Of a stretch of 57,319 nucleotides of DNA, positions 57,029 through 57,319 are shown piece by piece (within the stretch, counting starts at the first letter, position 1; every line of letters begins with the position of its first letter). The notes beneath the pieces were generated by a model. The model ran no database searches. It was not told where the DNA came from and saw nothing but the letters and a program-made list of their open reading frames with translations. A program made the position numbers and the translations under genes. The DNA comes from Dissophora ornata (Eukaryota > Mortierellomycota > Mortierellomycetes > Mortierellales > Mortierellaceae): contig MU616682.1 of the NCBI GenBank assembly GCA_025201705.1, forward strand, positions 1 through 57,319. The letters run 5' to 3'.

Positions 57029-57319
57029 ATGACGCGAGTCCTGCTCAGTGATTGCCAGGAGCCACCTATGGTATTGCCTACAGAGGCGAGGCCATGGAGC
57101 TTCGTGGAAGGACTGCGCTTTATATCGGCTTGGGTGTTGAAAGGTCTCGATACTGTGCAGCTGCAGGATGCGCCACTGATTGAGGAGAGGTATGCGTTTT
57201 CAGGCCGTACACCTTCTCGCCCTCTTCATGTTTTTGCCGACTTGGAAGTGGCTGCAACAACGGTAATTTTCAAAAATGTTCTTCGTTGTGTATGTCGCGT
57301 TCTGTTTGATATTTATGCG
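57029..57319 (+). CDS. Possible 5' part of an unknown gene (runs off right edge)
   Basis: An open frame starts at ATG 57029 (MTRVLLSDCQEPPMVLPTEA) after an in-frame stop and stays open to the edge; it could donate at ACG|GTAATT (57262). The translated part includes RPWSFVEGLRFISAWVLKGL and RPLHVFADLEVAATT, which look protein-like, but no family is recognised. The frame could also be an internal exon with an acceptor further left. Confidence 0.35.
   Translation, partial: MTRVLLSDCQEPPMVLPTEARPWSFVEGLRFISAWVLKGLDTVQLQDAPLIEERYAFSGRTPSRPLHVFADLEVAATTVIFKNVLRCVCRVLFDIYA

Overview
The window looks like nuclear DNA of a filamentous fungus, most likely an early-diverging oleaginous lineage of the Mortierella type. 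This is an inference from three things: most genes carry several short GT-AG introns, the gene set is fungal/eukaryotic (ATG9, CENP-C/Mif2, Set9/Suv4-20, SAPS, UPF2), and two features fit that group well, a retained SMG1 kinase and a strongly codon-biased perilipin-like lipid-droplet gene. No tRNA, rRNA, CRISPR array or intact transposon was seen. Exon structures were built by hand from splice sites, reading-frame phase and family conservation.

Left part (1-11.5 kb), all on the minus strand: the N-terminal part of a CENP-C/Mif2 kinetochore protein running off the left edge; a single-exon secretory protein ending in the ER-retrieval type tetrapeptide KQEL; a decayed NAD(P)-dependent SDR/epimerase pseudogene; a small two-exon gene for a 119-residue protein of unknown function; and an 8-exon SAPS-domain phosphatase regulator that uses one GC-AG intron.

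Centre-left (12-25 kb): a RECQ1-type helicase diverges from the SAPS gene. It is followed by a Ser-rich protein of unknown function, nicotinate phosphoribosyltransferase in convergent orientation with a perfect 32-bp palindrome in the gap, a small secreted Kre9/Knh1-like protein and an F-box/LRR-like protein.

Centre-right (25.5-50.3 kb) holds four large genes. First is a 1732-residue H4K20 methyltransferase (Set9/Suv4-20) that carries, in the same polypeptide, a PWWP-type domain and a C-terminal chromo-barrel. Diverging from it is ATG9, with a second GC-AG intron. Then come two nonsense-mediated-decay factors head to head: UPF2 (minus) and the PIKK kinase SMG1 (plus), whose proposed start codons are only about 335 bp apart. 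In NMD, SMG1 phosphorylates UPF1 and UPF2 activates UPF1, so a shared promoter would co-express two partners of one complex.

Right part (50.3-57.3 kb): about 5 kb without a supportable gene, then the perilipin-like gene, and a reading frame entering at the right edge. The two observations most worth follow-up are the Set9-PWWP-chromo-barrel fusion, which joins in one gene what fission yeast keeps as separate Set9 and Pdp1 proteins, and the UPF2/SMG1 bidirectional pair.
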